Below, piece after piece: positions 36,656-45,531 of a stretch of DNA of 64,000 nt. A program made the position numbers and the translations under genes. Each line of letters starts with the position of its first letter. The stretch's first letter is position 1. The stretch is from Janthinobacterium sp. UMAB-56 (GTDB taxonomy: Bacteria > Pseudomonadota > Gammaproteobacteria > Burkholderiales > Burkholderiaceae_D): positions 108,349-172,348 of the forward strand of contig NZ_LT607660.1 in NCBI RefSeq assembly GCF_900095265.1. Reading direction: 5' to 3'. The notes under the pieces were generated by a model. It did no database searches. It saw only the letters and a program-made list of their open reading frames with translations, and was not told the origin of the DNA.

Positions 36656-37888
36656 TTACAGGGAGGCGGGGGCGCCCAGCAGGCGCTCGATGTCGGCGGC
36701 CGCGTGCTGCGCTTCGGTCAGCGCGCGCAGGTATTGGTTTTTGGCTTGCAGCAAGGTGCGTTGGGCATCGAGTACGTCGAGGAAGGCAAACTTGCCGAAC
36801 TCAAAGCCCTTGCTGGCCGCGTCGTAGGCGCTCTGGGCGCCAGGCAAGATGTCCTGGCGCAAGCTTTCCACGTCGAGCCGGGCCGTGGCCAGGCGTTCGG
36901 CGGCGGCGGCGACCGCCGTTTGCACGGCGATGCGGGCGGCGGCCAGCTCGTCGCTGGCCTTGTCGCTGCGGCGCAGGGCGTCGAGCTTGTTGCCCGCATT
37001 GCGGTCGAACAGGGGGAGCGGCAGGGCCAGGCCGATGATGGCCTGGTTGCGGCCCAGCTCTTCCGAACGCTTCATGCCGATGCTCAAGGTGACGTCGGGC
37101 GTGGCGCGCCGCTGTTCCATGTCCAGCATGGCTTGCCGCTGGGCCAGTGCACTTTGCGCCTGGCGCACGGCCGGCGCCTGGGCCAGGCGCGCCGCCAGTT
37201 CGCGGCTTGGGGGCAGTTCCGGCAAGCTTTCCAGGCGTCCCTCGGCCAGGGTAAAGCGGGGCGTGGCGTTGCCCCACAGGGCGGCCAGGCGCTTGCGGGC
37301 GCTGGCCAGGGTGCTGCGGGCCAGGTTCAGTTCCAGCCGCACACTCGCTTCGGCAACCTTGGCACGCGTTTCTTCGACGGGCGAGGCCTTGCCGGCCGTC
37401 ACCCGGCGCGCCGTGATGTCGCTGGCGCGCGCGGCCAGGGCCTGGGCGCTGTCGGCCAGGCGCAAGCCTTCCTGGGCGGCCAGCACGTCGACAAAGGCGG
37501 AAGTGACGGCGGCGCGCGTGTCTGCCTGCTGCAGTGACAGGCCCGCTTGCGCCAGGTCTTCGCCGCGCTGGGCGACGGCGGCGCGGGCGCCGCGCTTGCC
37601 CCCCAGTTCGATCAACTGGTTCAGCTGCACGGTGGTGCTGCGCGTGGCGCGCTGCGTGTCTTCCAGCACGGTTTGCAGTTCCGGATTGGGCAAGGCGCGC
37701 GCCTGTTGCAGGGCGCCCCCTTGCGCGGCCAGTTCATGGCGGGCGGCCGACAGGGTGGCGTTGCCGTTGTCGGCGAGCAGCAGCGCGGCAGGCAAGGTCA
37801 GGGGGCCGGCAGCTTCCGCAGGTGCTTGCGCATGGGCAAGATTGCAGGCCAGCAGGCCAGCGGAAAGTAACAAGATGAATCGGTGCAT
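36656..37888 (-). CDS. czcC: CzcC-type outer-membrane efflux protein (TolC family)
   Basis: The start at 37888 (MHRFILLLSAGLLACNLAHAQA) opens a signal peptide and has TTGGAG upstream; the frame to 37930 is unlikely. The 410-residue protein shows the two internally repeated helical OEP halves (AARHELAAQGGALQQARAL and AYDAASKGFEFGKFAFLDV). It forms the outer-membrane exit duct of the Czc pump. Confidence 0.9.
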   Translation of the reverse strand: MHRFILLLSAGLLACNLAHAQAPAEAAGPLTLPAALLLADNGNATLSAARHELAAQGGALQQARALPNPELQTVLEDTQRATRSTTVQLNQLIELGGKRGARAAVAQRGEDLAQAGLSLQQADTRAAVTSAFVDVLAAQEGLRLADSAQALAARASDITARRVTAGKASPVEETRAKVAEASVRLELNLARSTLASARKRLAALWGNATPRFTLAEGRLESLPELPPSRELAARLAQAPAVRQAQSALAQRQAMLDMEQRRATPDVTLSIGMKRSEELGRNQAIIGLALPLPLFDRNAGNKLDALRRSDKASDELAAARIAVQTAVAAAAERLATARLDVESLRQDILPGAQSAYDAASKGFEFGKFAFLDVLDAQRTLLQAKNQYLRALTEAQHAAADIERLLGAPASL

Positions 37889-37993
37889 CGAATTCTCCAA
37901 GCAATGGAAAAAGAATTCGACGGGACGCACCGGCTTGCGCCCGGGTCTATCCGGCGCGCGTATTGCGATCAGTGCTTGAAACGTCCCGTCGGC

Positions 37994-38362
37994 CTAGGCG
38001 GCCGATGACCAGTCAGGGCGCTTGGGAGCGTCCGGGATGTGGGAAGCGTAAAAGAAGGGGGAAGTGTCCGCGTTCACGGACGCGGTGTCGCCGACGGGCA
38101 GGCTGGAGCCGGCTGGCAGCCACGCATGGCCGATGCCATGGCAGACGTTGCAGTCGCTGTGCGGCTGGCCTTTTTTCTGCTGGTCAGCCACTTTTTTATC
38201 AACACTGGCTTGTTTATCGGCCCCGGCCTTGTGCTGGTGGCTATGGTGGCCCAGATGCTGTGCCGCCTTGCCTTCCTCGTGCAGGCAATACGCGCTCGCC
38301 GCGGCCCAGGACATCTGGAGCGGAAGCACGAACAGCAGCAAAATGAGGAAGATTTTTTTCAT
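37994..38362 (-). CDS. czcI: CzcI-type periplasmic metal-resistance protein
   Basis: A 122-residue protein with a signal peptide (IFLILLLFVLPLQMSWA) followed by YCLHEEGKAAQHLGHHSHQH. That AxxYCxHE...HHxHxH pattern is characteristic of CzcI, which precedes czcCBA in Cupriavidus. A second Cys/His motif (DCNVCHGIGH) could also bind metal. Its role in the operon is not firmly established; a regulatory or metal-handling function is proposed. It is the promoter-proximal gene of the leftward czc cluster. No czcRS, merR or arsR regulator is nearby. Confidence 0.8.
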   Translation of the reverse strand: MKKIFLILLLFVLPLQMSWAAASAYCLHEEGKAAQHLGHHSHQHKAGADKQASVDKKVADQQKKGQPHSDCNVCHGIGHAWLPAGSSLPVGDTASVNADTSPFFYASHIPDAPKRPDWSSAA

Positions 38363-38404
38363 GTGTGCGCTTATTGTACAGAAAGGCGGACGGCCGTGCC
38401 CATG

Positions 38405-39952
38405 TCAGTGCGGCTGGGCGCGCCACGCCTTCAGTTGCGCGGCGATGGCCTTGCCCTGGAACATTTGCGGCTCGGAATGCTCTTCGGCCTCCATGCCGCC
38501 CTCGCGGAAATCGGCCGCCTCGCGCGCCTGTACCAGCACCCTGGCTTTGTCGAACGCTTCGGCAAAGCCGGCACTCTTTGGCAGCGCTTCCTTGAAATAC
38601 GCTTCGCTGAAATACGTAAAATCGTTCTGGTCGTCGCAGCCGAACGAAGTGCGGTCGCTGCGCGCGGCCGTGATGATGAGGGTGTTGTCATCTTTTAATG
38701 GAGCGATGAAACCGCCCGCATAGCAGGCCGAGATCACGATGACTTTCCAGCGGATGCCGCTGTGCTTGAGCATGGACGCCAGTTCCTGCGCGGGCAGGCT
38801 GTGCAGGTCCATGCCGTTTTGCGCCAGCGCCAGTTCGTGCTCGGGCGAGCCGTGGCTGGTGAGGAACAGGAACAGGATGTCGTTTTGCTTGTCCATCTTC
38901 GCGCCCAGCGCGTCGAGGCTGGCGGCTATGCTGGTGCGCGTGGCCATCGGCTGCTGCGCCACCGTGTTGCGGCTGTTGACCAGCATCAGCGAGCGCCCCA
39001 CGGTGCCGTAATCGCGGTCGAACTGGCGCTGCACGAAGGCCGTTTCGCGGTGGAACACTTCCTGCGCGCCATCGCCGGCCACGCCCAGCAGGTAGAGATT
39101 GATTTTCTTCGCTGCATCGCGTGGCGCGATGCGCGCCAGGGCGCTGTCGAGCAGGCTGCGCTGCTGGTACAGGGCCAGTTCGATATTGTCGCGCGTGAGC
39201 TTATCTAAGGCAGGGTCGTCCAGCTGGCCTTCCGTCCAGTTGCCGCTGTCTTCGCGCCGGCCGTCCGCCTGCGCCACGGCGTAGCGCAGCACGCCCTTGC
39301 CGTCGAACTGGCCATTCTTGAAGCTGCCACGGTATTCGTCACCGTCGGCCGTGCGCAACACGCCTTCACCCTCGAATTTCCAGTCTTTCAGCTCGCCTTC
39401 GTAGTGGATGCCGTCAGTGGTGGTGACTTTAGCCTTGCCCAGCACCTGGCCCTGGACGAATTCGCCTTCGAAGACGGTGCCGTCCGTGTCGGTCAGCTTG
39501 CCGGCGCCGTGCGGGCGCCAGTGTTTGAAATGGCCTTCGAAGGTGGCGCCATCGGCGCCCTGGAAGCGGCCTTGCCCCTCGAAGCTGCCCTTGACGAAGC
39601 TGCCGGCATAGATTTCGCCCTTGGGCGAGGTGTAGCGGCCGATGCCATCGAAGGCGCCCTGGCGGAAGGCGCCCATGTATTCGACGCCGGACGCCTGGCG
39701 CAGCTTGCCCTGGCCGGAAAACACGCCGCGCGCGAAGCCCCCTTCGTAGAAGGCGCCGCTCGCGTATTCGAGCCGCCCCTGGCCATGCATCTTGCCCGCG
39801 ACGAGGGGGCCGAAATAGCGTCCGCCATCGGCCGTTTCCGCGGCAGGCGTCCGGGCTGGCGCGGCGCACAGCGGCGGCATGCCCAGCGCGGCAAAGGCCA
39901 GCAGGCCGGCGAGGGTATAGGGGCGAAGCGAGGCGCGTAGCGTGGCAGTCAT
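38405..39952 (-). CDS. MORN-repeat protein fused to a C13 (legumain/caspase-like) peptidase domain
   Basis: A 515-residue protein with a signal peptide (LAGLLAFAALGMPPLCA). Residues about 45-230 are some seven or eight MORN-type repeats (GKMHGQGRLEYASGAFYEG, GAFDGIGRYTSPKGEIYAG). The C-terminal ~270 residues are a C13-like cysteine peptidase with the catalytic His367 in TSHGS and Cys410 in ISACYAGGF, 43 residues apart as in clan CD. MORN repeats bind lipid or scaffold proteins, and the peptidase probably cleaves or is self-activated in the periplasm. The gene lies 42 bp upstream of czcI on the same strand and may share its transcript. Confidence 0.85.
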   Translation of the reverse strand: MTATLRASLRPYTLAGLLAFAALGMPPLCAAPARTPAAETADGGRYFGPLVAGKMHGQGRLEYASGAFYEGGFARGVFSGQGKLRQASGVEYMGAFRQGAFDGIGRYTSPKGEIYAGSFVKGSFEGQGRFQGADGATFEGHFKHWRPHGAGKLTDTDGTVFEGEFVQGQVLGKAKVTTTDGIHYEGELKDWKFEGEGVLRTADGDEYRGSFKNGQFDGKGVLRYAVAQADGRREDSGNWTEGQLDDPALDKLTRDNIELALYQQRSLLDSALARIAPRDAAKKINLYLLGVAGDGAQEVFHRETAFVQRQFDRDYGTVGRSLMLVNSRNTVAQQPMATRTSIAASLDALGAKMDKQNDILFLFLTSHGSPEHELALAQNGMDLHSLPAQELASMLKHSGIRWKVIVISACYAGGFIAPLKDDNTLIITAARSDRTSFGCDDQNDFTYFSEAYFKEALPKSAGFAEAFDKARVLVQAREAADFREGGMEAEEHSEPQMFQGKAIAAQLKAWRAQPH

Positions 39953-40137
39953 GAGGACGGTCTGGTCTGTAGGAAGGCGCCTAGTCTGCCACTGTATTGC
40001 CAGCGTGGCAAATGTGCGCGTGGCGTGTGTTGCTCAGCCTCAAGGCAAGATTCTGCGTTTTATGCCGTGCCAAGGCGGGGCTGAACTGATAATATTGATT
40101 TTCAGAACATATACTTACACAAGGCACACAGTTACCC

Positions 40138-42084
40138 ATGGAAAGCCGCCTCAGCCGCCTGGAAGCCGTTCAAACCGTGTTGCTGGAAATCGGGCAGCGC
40201 TCGAGCACCTGCAGCGATATCAGTGAATTCCTGCAGGCCGTGCATGCGGCGCTGGGACGCATCATGTATGCGGCGAACTTTTATGTGGCGCTCAGCGACC
40301 ATGATGATGGCCTCGTGCGCTTTCCGTATTTTGTCGATGAATTCGACGCCGCACCCGACCCGGACGTGGGCGTGCGCCTGGCCAGCGCCGAGCAGTCGCC
40401 CACGGCGTGGGTCATCGTCAACCGCAAGCAACTGGTGATGACGGCCGACGACGACGCCATGCGCGCCATCGGCGGCGGTGCCTGGGGCGGCGGTACGGCG
40501 GCCGAGCACTGGATAGGCTGTCCGCTGCTGGACCAGCAGCATCAGGTGCTGGGCGCCATCGTCATCCAGAGCTACGACGCCCAGCACCGCTTCAGCCTGG
40601 AAGACCAGGCGCTGTTTGCGCTGATCGCCACGCACGTATCGAGCGCGCTGCAAGGCATGCAAAGCATGGACCGGCTGGAAAAGGCGGTGCAGGAGCGCAC
40701 GGCCCTGCTGGCGCACGAGGTGGCCGAGCGGCGCCGCGCGGAAAACCTGCAGCATGCGCTGTATGAGATCGCCAACCTGTCGGCGCAGGCGGCCGATGCG
40801 ACCACCCTGTATGCGCGCCTGCACGCCATCATCAGCGAACTGGTGACGGCAAAGAATTTCCTCATCGCCCTGTACCACCCGGACAACAAGGACATCACGA
40901 TCCCGTATTTCGTCGACGAGAAGGATGCGCAGGCGCCCGTGAAACGCTTTCATTACGGCATCGGCATGAGTTCTTACGTGCTGGCACGGCGCAAGGCGTG
41001 CCTGCTCGATGCAAGCAGCTATGCGGCGCTGGTGGCCAGCGGCGAGATGGACGAGCCGCTGGGCAATGTCGGCATCGCCAGCTGGATGGGCGCGCCCATG
41101 CTGCTGGGCGAGCGCAAATATGGCGTGATCATCGTGCAAAGCTACGACGAATCTGTCGTGTATGGCCAGGCGGAACTGGACGTGCTGGCTTTCATGGCCA
41201 GCCACGTGGCCGTGGCGATGGCCCGCATCCAGGCCGACAGCGCCAGGCGCCAGGCCAAGCAAGCGCTGGAAGAGCAGAACGCGGCCCTGAACAGCGCCCT
41301 GAGCGCCTTGCAGGAAGCGCAGTCGGAACTGGTGCGCCAGGAAAAACTGGCCTCGCTGGGACGGCTGGTGGCCGGCGTGGCGCATGAGATCAATACGCCG
41401 CTGGGCATATGCGTCACGGCCACCAGCCACCTGGTGCAGGAATTGAAACTCACGCGCGAAGACCTGGAAGGCGGCCAGCTCGATGAAGATGGCTTGCGGC
41501 AGTTTTTCGACATCATCGACCAGACCTTGCGCATCATGACGACGAATACGCAGCGTGCGGCGGCGCTGGTGCGCAGCTTCAAGCAGGTTGCCGTGGACCA
41601 GTCCTCGGACGAACTGCGCAGCTTTAACTTGCGCAAATACCTCGATGAAATCCTGCTCTCCCTGCAACCCAAGCTCAAGGGCAAGCCGATCAGGGTGGAG
41701 ATCGATTGCGGGGCCGAGGTGCAGCTGCGCAGCTATCCGGGGGCCGTCTCGCAGATCGTCACGAACATGGTAGTCAATTCACTGGTGCATGGCTTTGTCG
41801 AAGGCGAGCCGGGCAAGATCAAGATCGGCGTGCGTGCGGTTGGCGAGATGCTGGAACTCGATTACAGCGACGATGGCATGGGCATGGACAGCGCCACCCT
41901 GGGCCAGTTGTTCGACCCCTTCTTCACGACCAAGCGCGGTTCCGGTGGCAGCGGCCTGGGCGCGCACATCCTGTATAACCTGGTGACGGGGCCGCTGGGC
42001 GGCACGGTGAAGGTGGTCAGTGCGCCGGGGATGGGATTGCATTATAAAATTCGTTTTCCACTCGAACCACGTAGCTCGGATTAG
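40138..42084 (+). CDS. Cytoplasmic histidine kinase with two GAF domains
   Basis: A 648-residue protein with no membrane segment. It has two GAF domains (about 15-180 and 210-375; both have FYVAL/FLIAL, FPYFVDE/IPYFVDE and GVIIVQSY-type motifs), a coiled coil, a HisKA domain with His416 in GVAHEINTP, then HATPase_c with the G1 box DYSDDGMGM and G2 box GSGGSGLGAHI. The repeated, similar GAF units look like a duplication. The stop codon lies inside a palindromic repeat (42076-42105). The gene converges on a REC-HD-GYP regulator, a candidate partner. Confidence 0.9.
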   Translation: MESRLSRLEAVQTVLLEIGQRSSTCSDISEFLQAVHAALGRIMYAANFYVALSDHDDGLVRFPYFVDEFDAAPDPDVGVRLASAEQSPTAWVIVNRKQLVMTADDDAMRAIGGGAWGGGTAAEHWIGCPLLDQQHQVLGAIVIQSYDAQHRFSLEDQALFALIATHVSSALQGMQSMDRLEKAVQERTALLAHEVAERRRAENLQHALYEIANLSAQAADATTLYARLHAIISELVTAKNFLIALYHPDNKDITIPYFVDEKDAQAPVKRFHYGIGMSSYVLARRKACLLDASSYAALVASGEMDEPLGNVGIASWMGAPMLLGERKYGVIIVQSYDESVVYGQAELDVLAFMASHVAVAMARIQADSARRQAKQALEEQNAALNSALSALQEAQSELVRQEKLASLGRLVAGVAHEINTPLGICVTATSHLVQELKLTREDLEGGQLDEDGLRQFFDIIDQTLRIMTTNTQRAAALVRSFKQVAVDQSSDELRSFNLRKYLDEILLSLQPKLKGKPIRVEIDCGAEVQLRSYPGAVSQIVTNMVVNSLVHGFVEGEPGKIKIGVRAVGEMLELDYSDDGMGMDSATLGQLFDPFFTTKRGSGGSGLGAHILYNLVTGPLGGTVKVVSAPGMGLHYKIRFPLEPRSSD

Positions 42085-42105
42085 CGGCGAAGCCGCGTAA
42101 TCCGA
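42076..42105. repeat. REP-like palindrome containing the stop codon of the GAF kinase
   Basis: TCGGATTA, GCGGC, a GAA loop, GCCGC, a bulged G and TAATCCGA form an almost perfect inverted repeat. The kinase TAG is at 42082-42084, within the left arm. I recognise this kind of 'CGGATTA...TAATCCG' element as a common dispersed intergenic repeat near gene ends in proteobacteria, by memory only. It may act as a transcript 3' hairpin. Confidence 0.6.
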
Positions 42106-42351
42106 CACCGGCGGCGGTTTCAATGATGTGTCCTTGAAAACCTGAAAACGGCGGGCCCGAGACGCGGGCCTGAGAAAATGACGATGGCGGCGTTGCAGCT
42201 CCTTGCCGTACATGCGTACTGTCTGCGTCGCTGCGCCTTGCCCTCGACATTTTTCAGGTCCGCTTGGCCCGGAACGCCCGTATTGGGGGCTAGCGCCGAG
42301 GCGTGTTTTGCCGGCGTGCGTATCGCTCAGGGGGCACTTGGCTCTGACCTT
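42106..42351. other. Intergenic sequence between convergent kinase and HD-GYP genes
   Basis: About 250 bp without a convincing gene. It holds GGCCCG/CGGGCC (about 42151-42167), a six-pair stem without a T-run. An open frame from 42178 runs into the HD-GYP gene in antisense and is judged spurious. The rest resembles dispersed repeat-like intergenic sequence, but I cannot confirm copies. Confidence 0.4.
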
Positions 42352-43863
42352 CTAATCAGGGAAACGTTGATTCAACGCAAGCGCTTCATCCAGGTTCGCA
42401 ATCAGCAACTCCACATACTGCGGGTCCAAGTGGCTGCCGCTTACTTCGCGCAGGTAGCTCACTACACGTTCCAGCGGCCAGGCGTCCTTGTAGCAGCGCT
42501 TGTGCATGAGGGCGTCGAAGACGTCGGCGACGGCGGCGATGCGCGCGTATTTGTGGATGTTTTCGCCCACCAGGCCTTGCGGGTAGCCGCTGCCGTCGTA
42601 TTTTTCGTGGTGCTGGTGGGCGATCACGGCGGCCGCCTTCAAGAGCGGACGCTGCGAGCCGTCGAGGATGGACATGCCCACCGTCGGATGCTGCTTCATG
42701 ATTTCCCATTCTGCCGCGTCGAGCTTGCTCGGTTTGAGCAGCACGGCGTCGGGCGTGGAAATCTTGCCGATGTCATGCATGGGCGCTGCGTGGCGCAGCA
42801 CCATGGTTTCTTCCTCGGACATGCCGGACGCCTGCGCCAGCAGCTGGCATACTTCTGCCATGCGGCGCACGTGGTTGCCGCCCTCATGCGAACGTGATTC
42901 GACCACGTCGCCCAGGCGCAGTATCAGTTCGGCCTGGGTATCGGTGATTTCCTGCGTCAGCAGGATGTTGTCGAAGGCGATCGCCACGCCGGAGCAGAAC
43001 ACTTCCAGCAATTGCGCGTCGAGGTCGGAGATTTCCTCCACGCCTTTCAAGACCAGCAAGGACGCCTTGCCGCTGCTGTTCGGGAAGTAGCCGACATAGG
43101 TGTCGCCATGCAGGCGCGAGATTTTATTGCTCTTGGCGAGGTCCAGTTGCGACAGCAGGGAAGGGCTGAGGATGCCGCCATCGGCTTCATGGTCGCCGAT
43201 CTGCGCGAGGATTTCATAGTCCTGCTCGCCAGAGATGGCGCTGGCGCCGCGCAGGCGCAGCAGCATGCTCGTTTCCAGACGCAACAGGGCGACGACTTGC
43301 TGCAGCAGGCCGCTGGCGAAGTCGCGCAGGTTGCGCTGCTTGAAGATATGCGACGAGGCGGCGATCACGCGTTCGAGGCCTTCGCGGTAATGCAGCTGGG
43401 CCAGGCGCGCCTCTTCCACTTTCATGATGTCGCGGTAGGCGCGCAGGGCGGCAAAGGTGGTGGTGAACAGCTTGGTGCGGTCCAGTTCCGTCTTTTCCTT
43501 GTAGTCGTTGATGTCGTAGTTGACGATCACCCGTTCTTCCGGCGCCTGGCCCGGCTGGCCCGTGCGCAGCACGATGCGCGTAAACTGGTTGCCCAGGTCT
43601 TCGCGCATCCAGCGTGCCACTTCCAGGCCGCTGTCTTCGCGTTCCATCACCACGTCGAGAAAGACCAGTGCGATGCCTTCTTCGCGCGCCAGCACCTGCT
43701 TGGCCTCGGCGCCGCTATACGCATGCACGAAGCTCAGGGCGCGCCCTTCCAGGCGAAAACGGCTCAGCGTCAGTTTGGTGATGTCATGGATGTCGGGTTC
43801 ATCGTCGACAAGCAGGACTTTCCAGGGGGGTAATTTGGGCGAGGCTGAAGACAAAAATGACAT
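42352..43863 (-). CDS. Response regulator: REC-DUF3369-HD-GYP
   Basis: The start was taken at ATG 43863 (MSFLSSASPKLPP); a TTG at 43899 opens the same frame. The 503-residue protein has a receiver domain with Asp70 in VFLDVVM, a DUF3369 region (about 150-300; AALRAYRDIMKVEEARLAQL, RNLRDFASGLLQQV) and an HD-GYP domain (about 310-503) with HDIGK and HHEKYDGSGYP, the signature of c-di-GMP phosphodiesterases. It probably lowers c-di-GMP when phosphorylated. The convergent GAF-GAF kinase is the most likely partner. Confidence 0.92.
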   Translation of the reverse strand: MSFLSSASPKLPPWKVLLVDDEPDIHDITKLTLSRFRLEGRALSFVHAYSGAEAKQVLAREEGIALVFLDVVMEREDSGLEVARWMREDLGNQFTRIVLRTGQPGQAPEERVIVNYDINDYKEKTELDRTKLFTTTFAALRAYRDIMKVEEARLAQLHYREGLERVIAASSHIFKQRNLRDFASGLLQQVVALLRLETSMLLRLRGASAISGEQDYEILAQIGDHEADGGILSPSLLSQLDLAKSNKISRLHGDTYVGYFPNSSGKASLLVLKGVEEISDLDAQLLEVFCSGVAIAFDNILLTQEITDTQAELILRLGDVVESRSHEGGNHVRRMAEVCQLLAQASGMSEEETMVLRHAAPMHDIGKISTPDAVLLKPSKLDAAEWEIMKQHPTVGMSILDGSQRPLLKAAAVIAHQHHEKYDGSGYPQGLVGENIHKYARIAAVADVFDALMHKRCYKDAWPLERVVSYLREVSGSHLDPQYVELLIANLDEALALNQRFPD

Positions 43864-44296
43864 AAGGGCGAGTTCCGCTAAAAGGCATAACTGACGCAAT
43901 GCTGAGACGCCCGCGCCAGGAATCCCTGTGCGCCATTACCGGCGTTGCGCGTTTTCCGGGCGCATTTTGTCGATTGTAGACTGACGGCTAAGTATTAACA
44001 ATAAGCAAGAACAATTGACTAGAATCATGCAACACACGTGCTAAAAAAGCATTTGAAAAGCATGCTGCCCACACTATCTATAATTTATCGCTTAGGCAAC
44101 TATATTTTCAAGACAATACTTTGTTTTAATTAATATTGCCAATGAATCTGCAAAAAATAAGGCGCCTGGCCTTTCTGGCGGCAACCGCAAACGTAACAAG
44201 GTATGAATTTCGGATCAGAAACGGATGCGGCGCGCTATATTGGAGAGGCATAAGAAGTGGTCTCCATGCCACTCACATTTCCTGAAAGGGTACATC
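43864..44296. other. AT-rich intergenic region upstream of the DUF3016 gene
   Basis: About 430 bp with much lower GC than the rest of the window. It holds the upstream regions of the HD-GYP gene (leftward) and the DUF3016 gene (rightward). TTGAAA at 44053-44058 and TATAAT at 44079-44084 lie 20 bp apart, too far for an ordinary sigma-70 promoter. No convincing ORF is present. The AT richness could mark a silencer-binding or multi-promoter region, or a remnant. Confidence 0.4.
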
Positions 44297-44800
44297 ATGC
44301 AAAAGCAAACGACGCGCGCCCTGATCGCCGGCCTGGCCTTGCTGGCCAGCAGCGCGGCCTGGGCCGCAACTGAAGTGCATTTCAGCAAACCGGATCAATT
44401 CACGGATGTCCCGTTCAACCCGCACGAGCGGGACGAGGTGTTGAAGGAACTGAGCCGCCATTTCGAGAAACTGGGCGCATCGCTGCCGTCCGGACAGAAC
44501 TTGAAAATCGACGTCACGGATGTGGATCTGGCGGGACGTGAAAATCCCTCGCTGCGTGCCGGCCAGGATATCCGCGTCATGAATGGCCGGGTCGACTGGC
44601 CGCGCATGCGCCTGCACTATGTGCTGGAACAGGATGGCAAGGTCATTCGCCGTGGCGATGCCGCCCTGTCCGACATGTCTTACCTGAGTCGCATCAATCA
44701 TTACTTCAGCAATGAAAAGCTGCGCTATGAAAAGCTGATGATCGATGACTGGTATGGCGATACCTTCGGCATCAAGGTGAAGCGCCAGGCGCGCAAGTAG
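44297..44800 (+). CDS. Secreted DUF3016 protein
   Basis: The start ATG 44297 (MQKQTTRALIAGLALLAS) opens a signal peptide and has GAAAGGG upstream. The frame to 44225 was rejected. The mature protein begins ATEVHFSKPDQFTDVPF and contains LPSGQNLKIDVTDVDLAGRENP and RMRLHYVLEQDGKVIRRGDA, hallmarks of DUF3016. It is probably a periplasmic protein of about 145 residues. The function is unknown. Confidence 0.85.
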   Translation: MQKQTTRALIAGLALLASSAAWAATEVHFSKPDQFTDVPFNPHERDEVLKELSRHFEKLGASLPSGQNLKIDVTDVDLAGRENPSLRAGQDIRVMNGRVDWPRMRLHYVLEQDGKVIRRGDAALSDMSYLSRINHYFSNEKLRYEKLMIDDWYGDTFGIKVKRQARK

Positions 44801-44819
44801 ACGGGCGTGCCTCGCTAGT

Positions 44820-44939
44820 TCAGCGCAGGTATGCCTCTTCGATGCGCGCCAGCTGGCCGTTCTGCCGCAGGGCCAGGCACAGTCTTGCCGCTATCGCTGC
44901 TTGCATGGCGCTCCAGTTTAATGTCTTCCTGGCAAGCAT
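44820..44939 (-). pseudogene. Small ORF or gene remnant, 39 aa
   Basis: The frame ends ...ALRQNGQLARIEEAYLR and begins MLARKTLNWSAM. That tail resembles the C-terminus of family-3 solute-binding proteins (a helix ending in 'NG..ARIE..Y'). No ribosome binding site and no upstream continuation are visible, so it may be the last relic of a deleted gene or a chance frame. It lies between the DUF3016 and thioesterase genes. Confidence 0.3.
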
Positions 44940-44976
44940 GCGGCATGGCGGCAAGGTGACCCGCTGAATCTCTCCC

Positions 44977-45420
44977 TTAATCGATCCAGTTCACCTGCGG
45001 AAACTTACTGCCGAAGTCTTCCGGCATGGGCACGACCTGGCTGCGCTTGTAGTTGAAAAACACAAAGCCGGACTTGGCCATGGCGATCAGGGTGTTGTCG
45101 CGCGGGCGGGTGATGCGGAAGGTGATGTCGCCGCCATATTTATTGAAATCCATGACGCCCACTTCGAACAGCAACTGGTCGCGCGCATGGGCTTCGGCGC
45201 GGTAGGTGGTGGCCAGGTCGGTGACGATGATGCCGGTGCCGTCCGCTTCAATGTCGCGCACGCCGAATTCGAACATGAAGCGGGCGCGGGCCTCGGAAAT
45301 CATGGAAATCATGGAATCATTGCCGAGATGGTTGCCGGCATTGATGTCCGTGGTGCGTACCGTCAGTTGCGAGGAATAGCAGTACTGGTCTTCGGGAAAT
45401 TCAAGTTTCAAACGGGCCAT
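44977..45420 (-). CDS. 4HBT hot-dog thioesterase
   Basis: A 147-residue protein of hot-dog fold. The N-terminal LTVRTTDINAGNHLGNDSM matches the acyl-CoA thioesterase pattern, with the acidic/His active-site region in DINAGNHLGN. A later strand reads DLATTYRAEAHARDQLLFEV. It probably hydrolyses acyl-CoA esters in the cytoplasm. The substrate is unknown. No operon partner is obvious. Confidence 0.87.
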   Translation of the reverse strand: MARLKLEFPEDQYCYSSQLTVRTTDINAGNHLGNDSMISMISEARARFMFEFGVRDIEADGTGIIVTDLATTYRAEAHARDQLLFEVGVMDFNKYGGDITFRITRPRDNTLIAMAKSGFVFFNYKRSQVVPMPEDFGSKFPQVNWID

Positions 45421-45531
45421 GGTGTTCTCTTGGTCTAGGGCGCTGGGCGCGGCGGAAATGCCAATTCTAGCCGGTTCCCCGCGTCCCGTCGAAAAATGCC
45501 ACCCAAGGCGAGCGCCGCCGTGATTGCTTGC

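Noticed and set aside
42178-42351. Open frame in the gap between the GAF kinase and HD-GYP genes
   Set aside because: It runs without stop into antisense of the HD-GYP gene, has no ribosome binding site and no domain.
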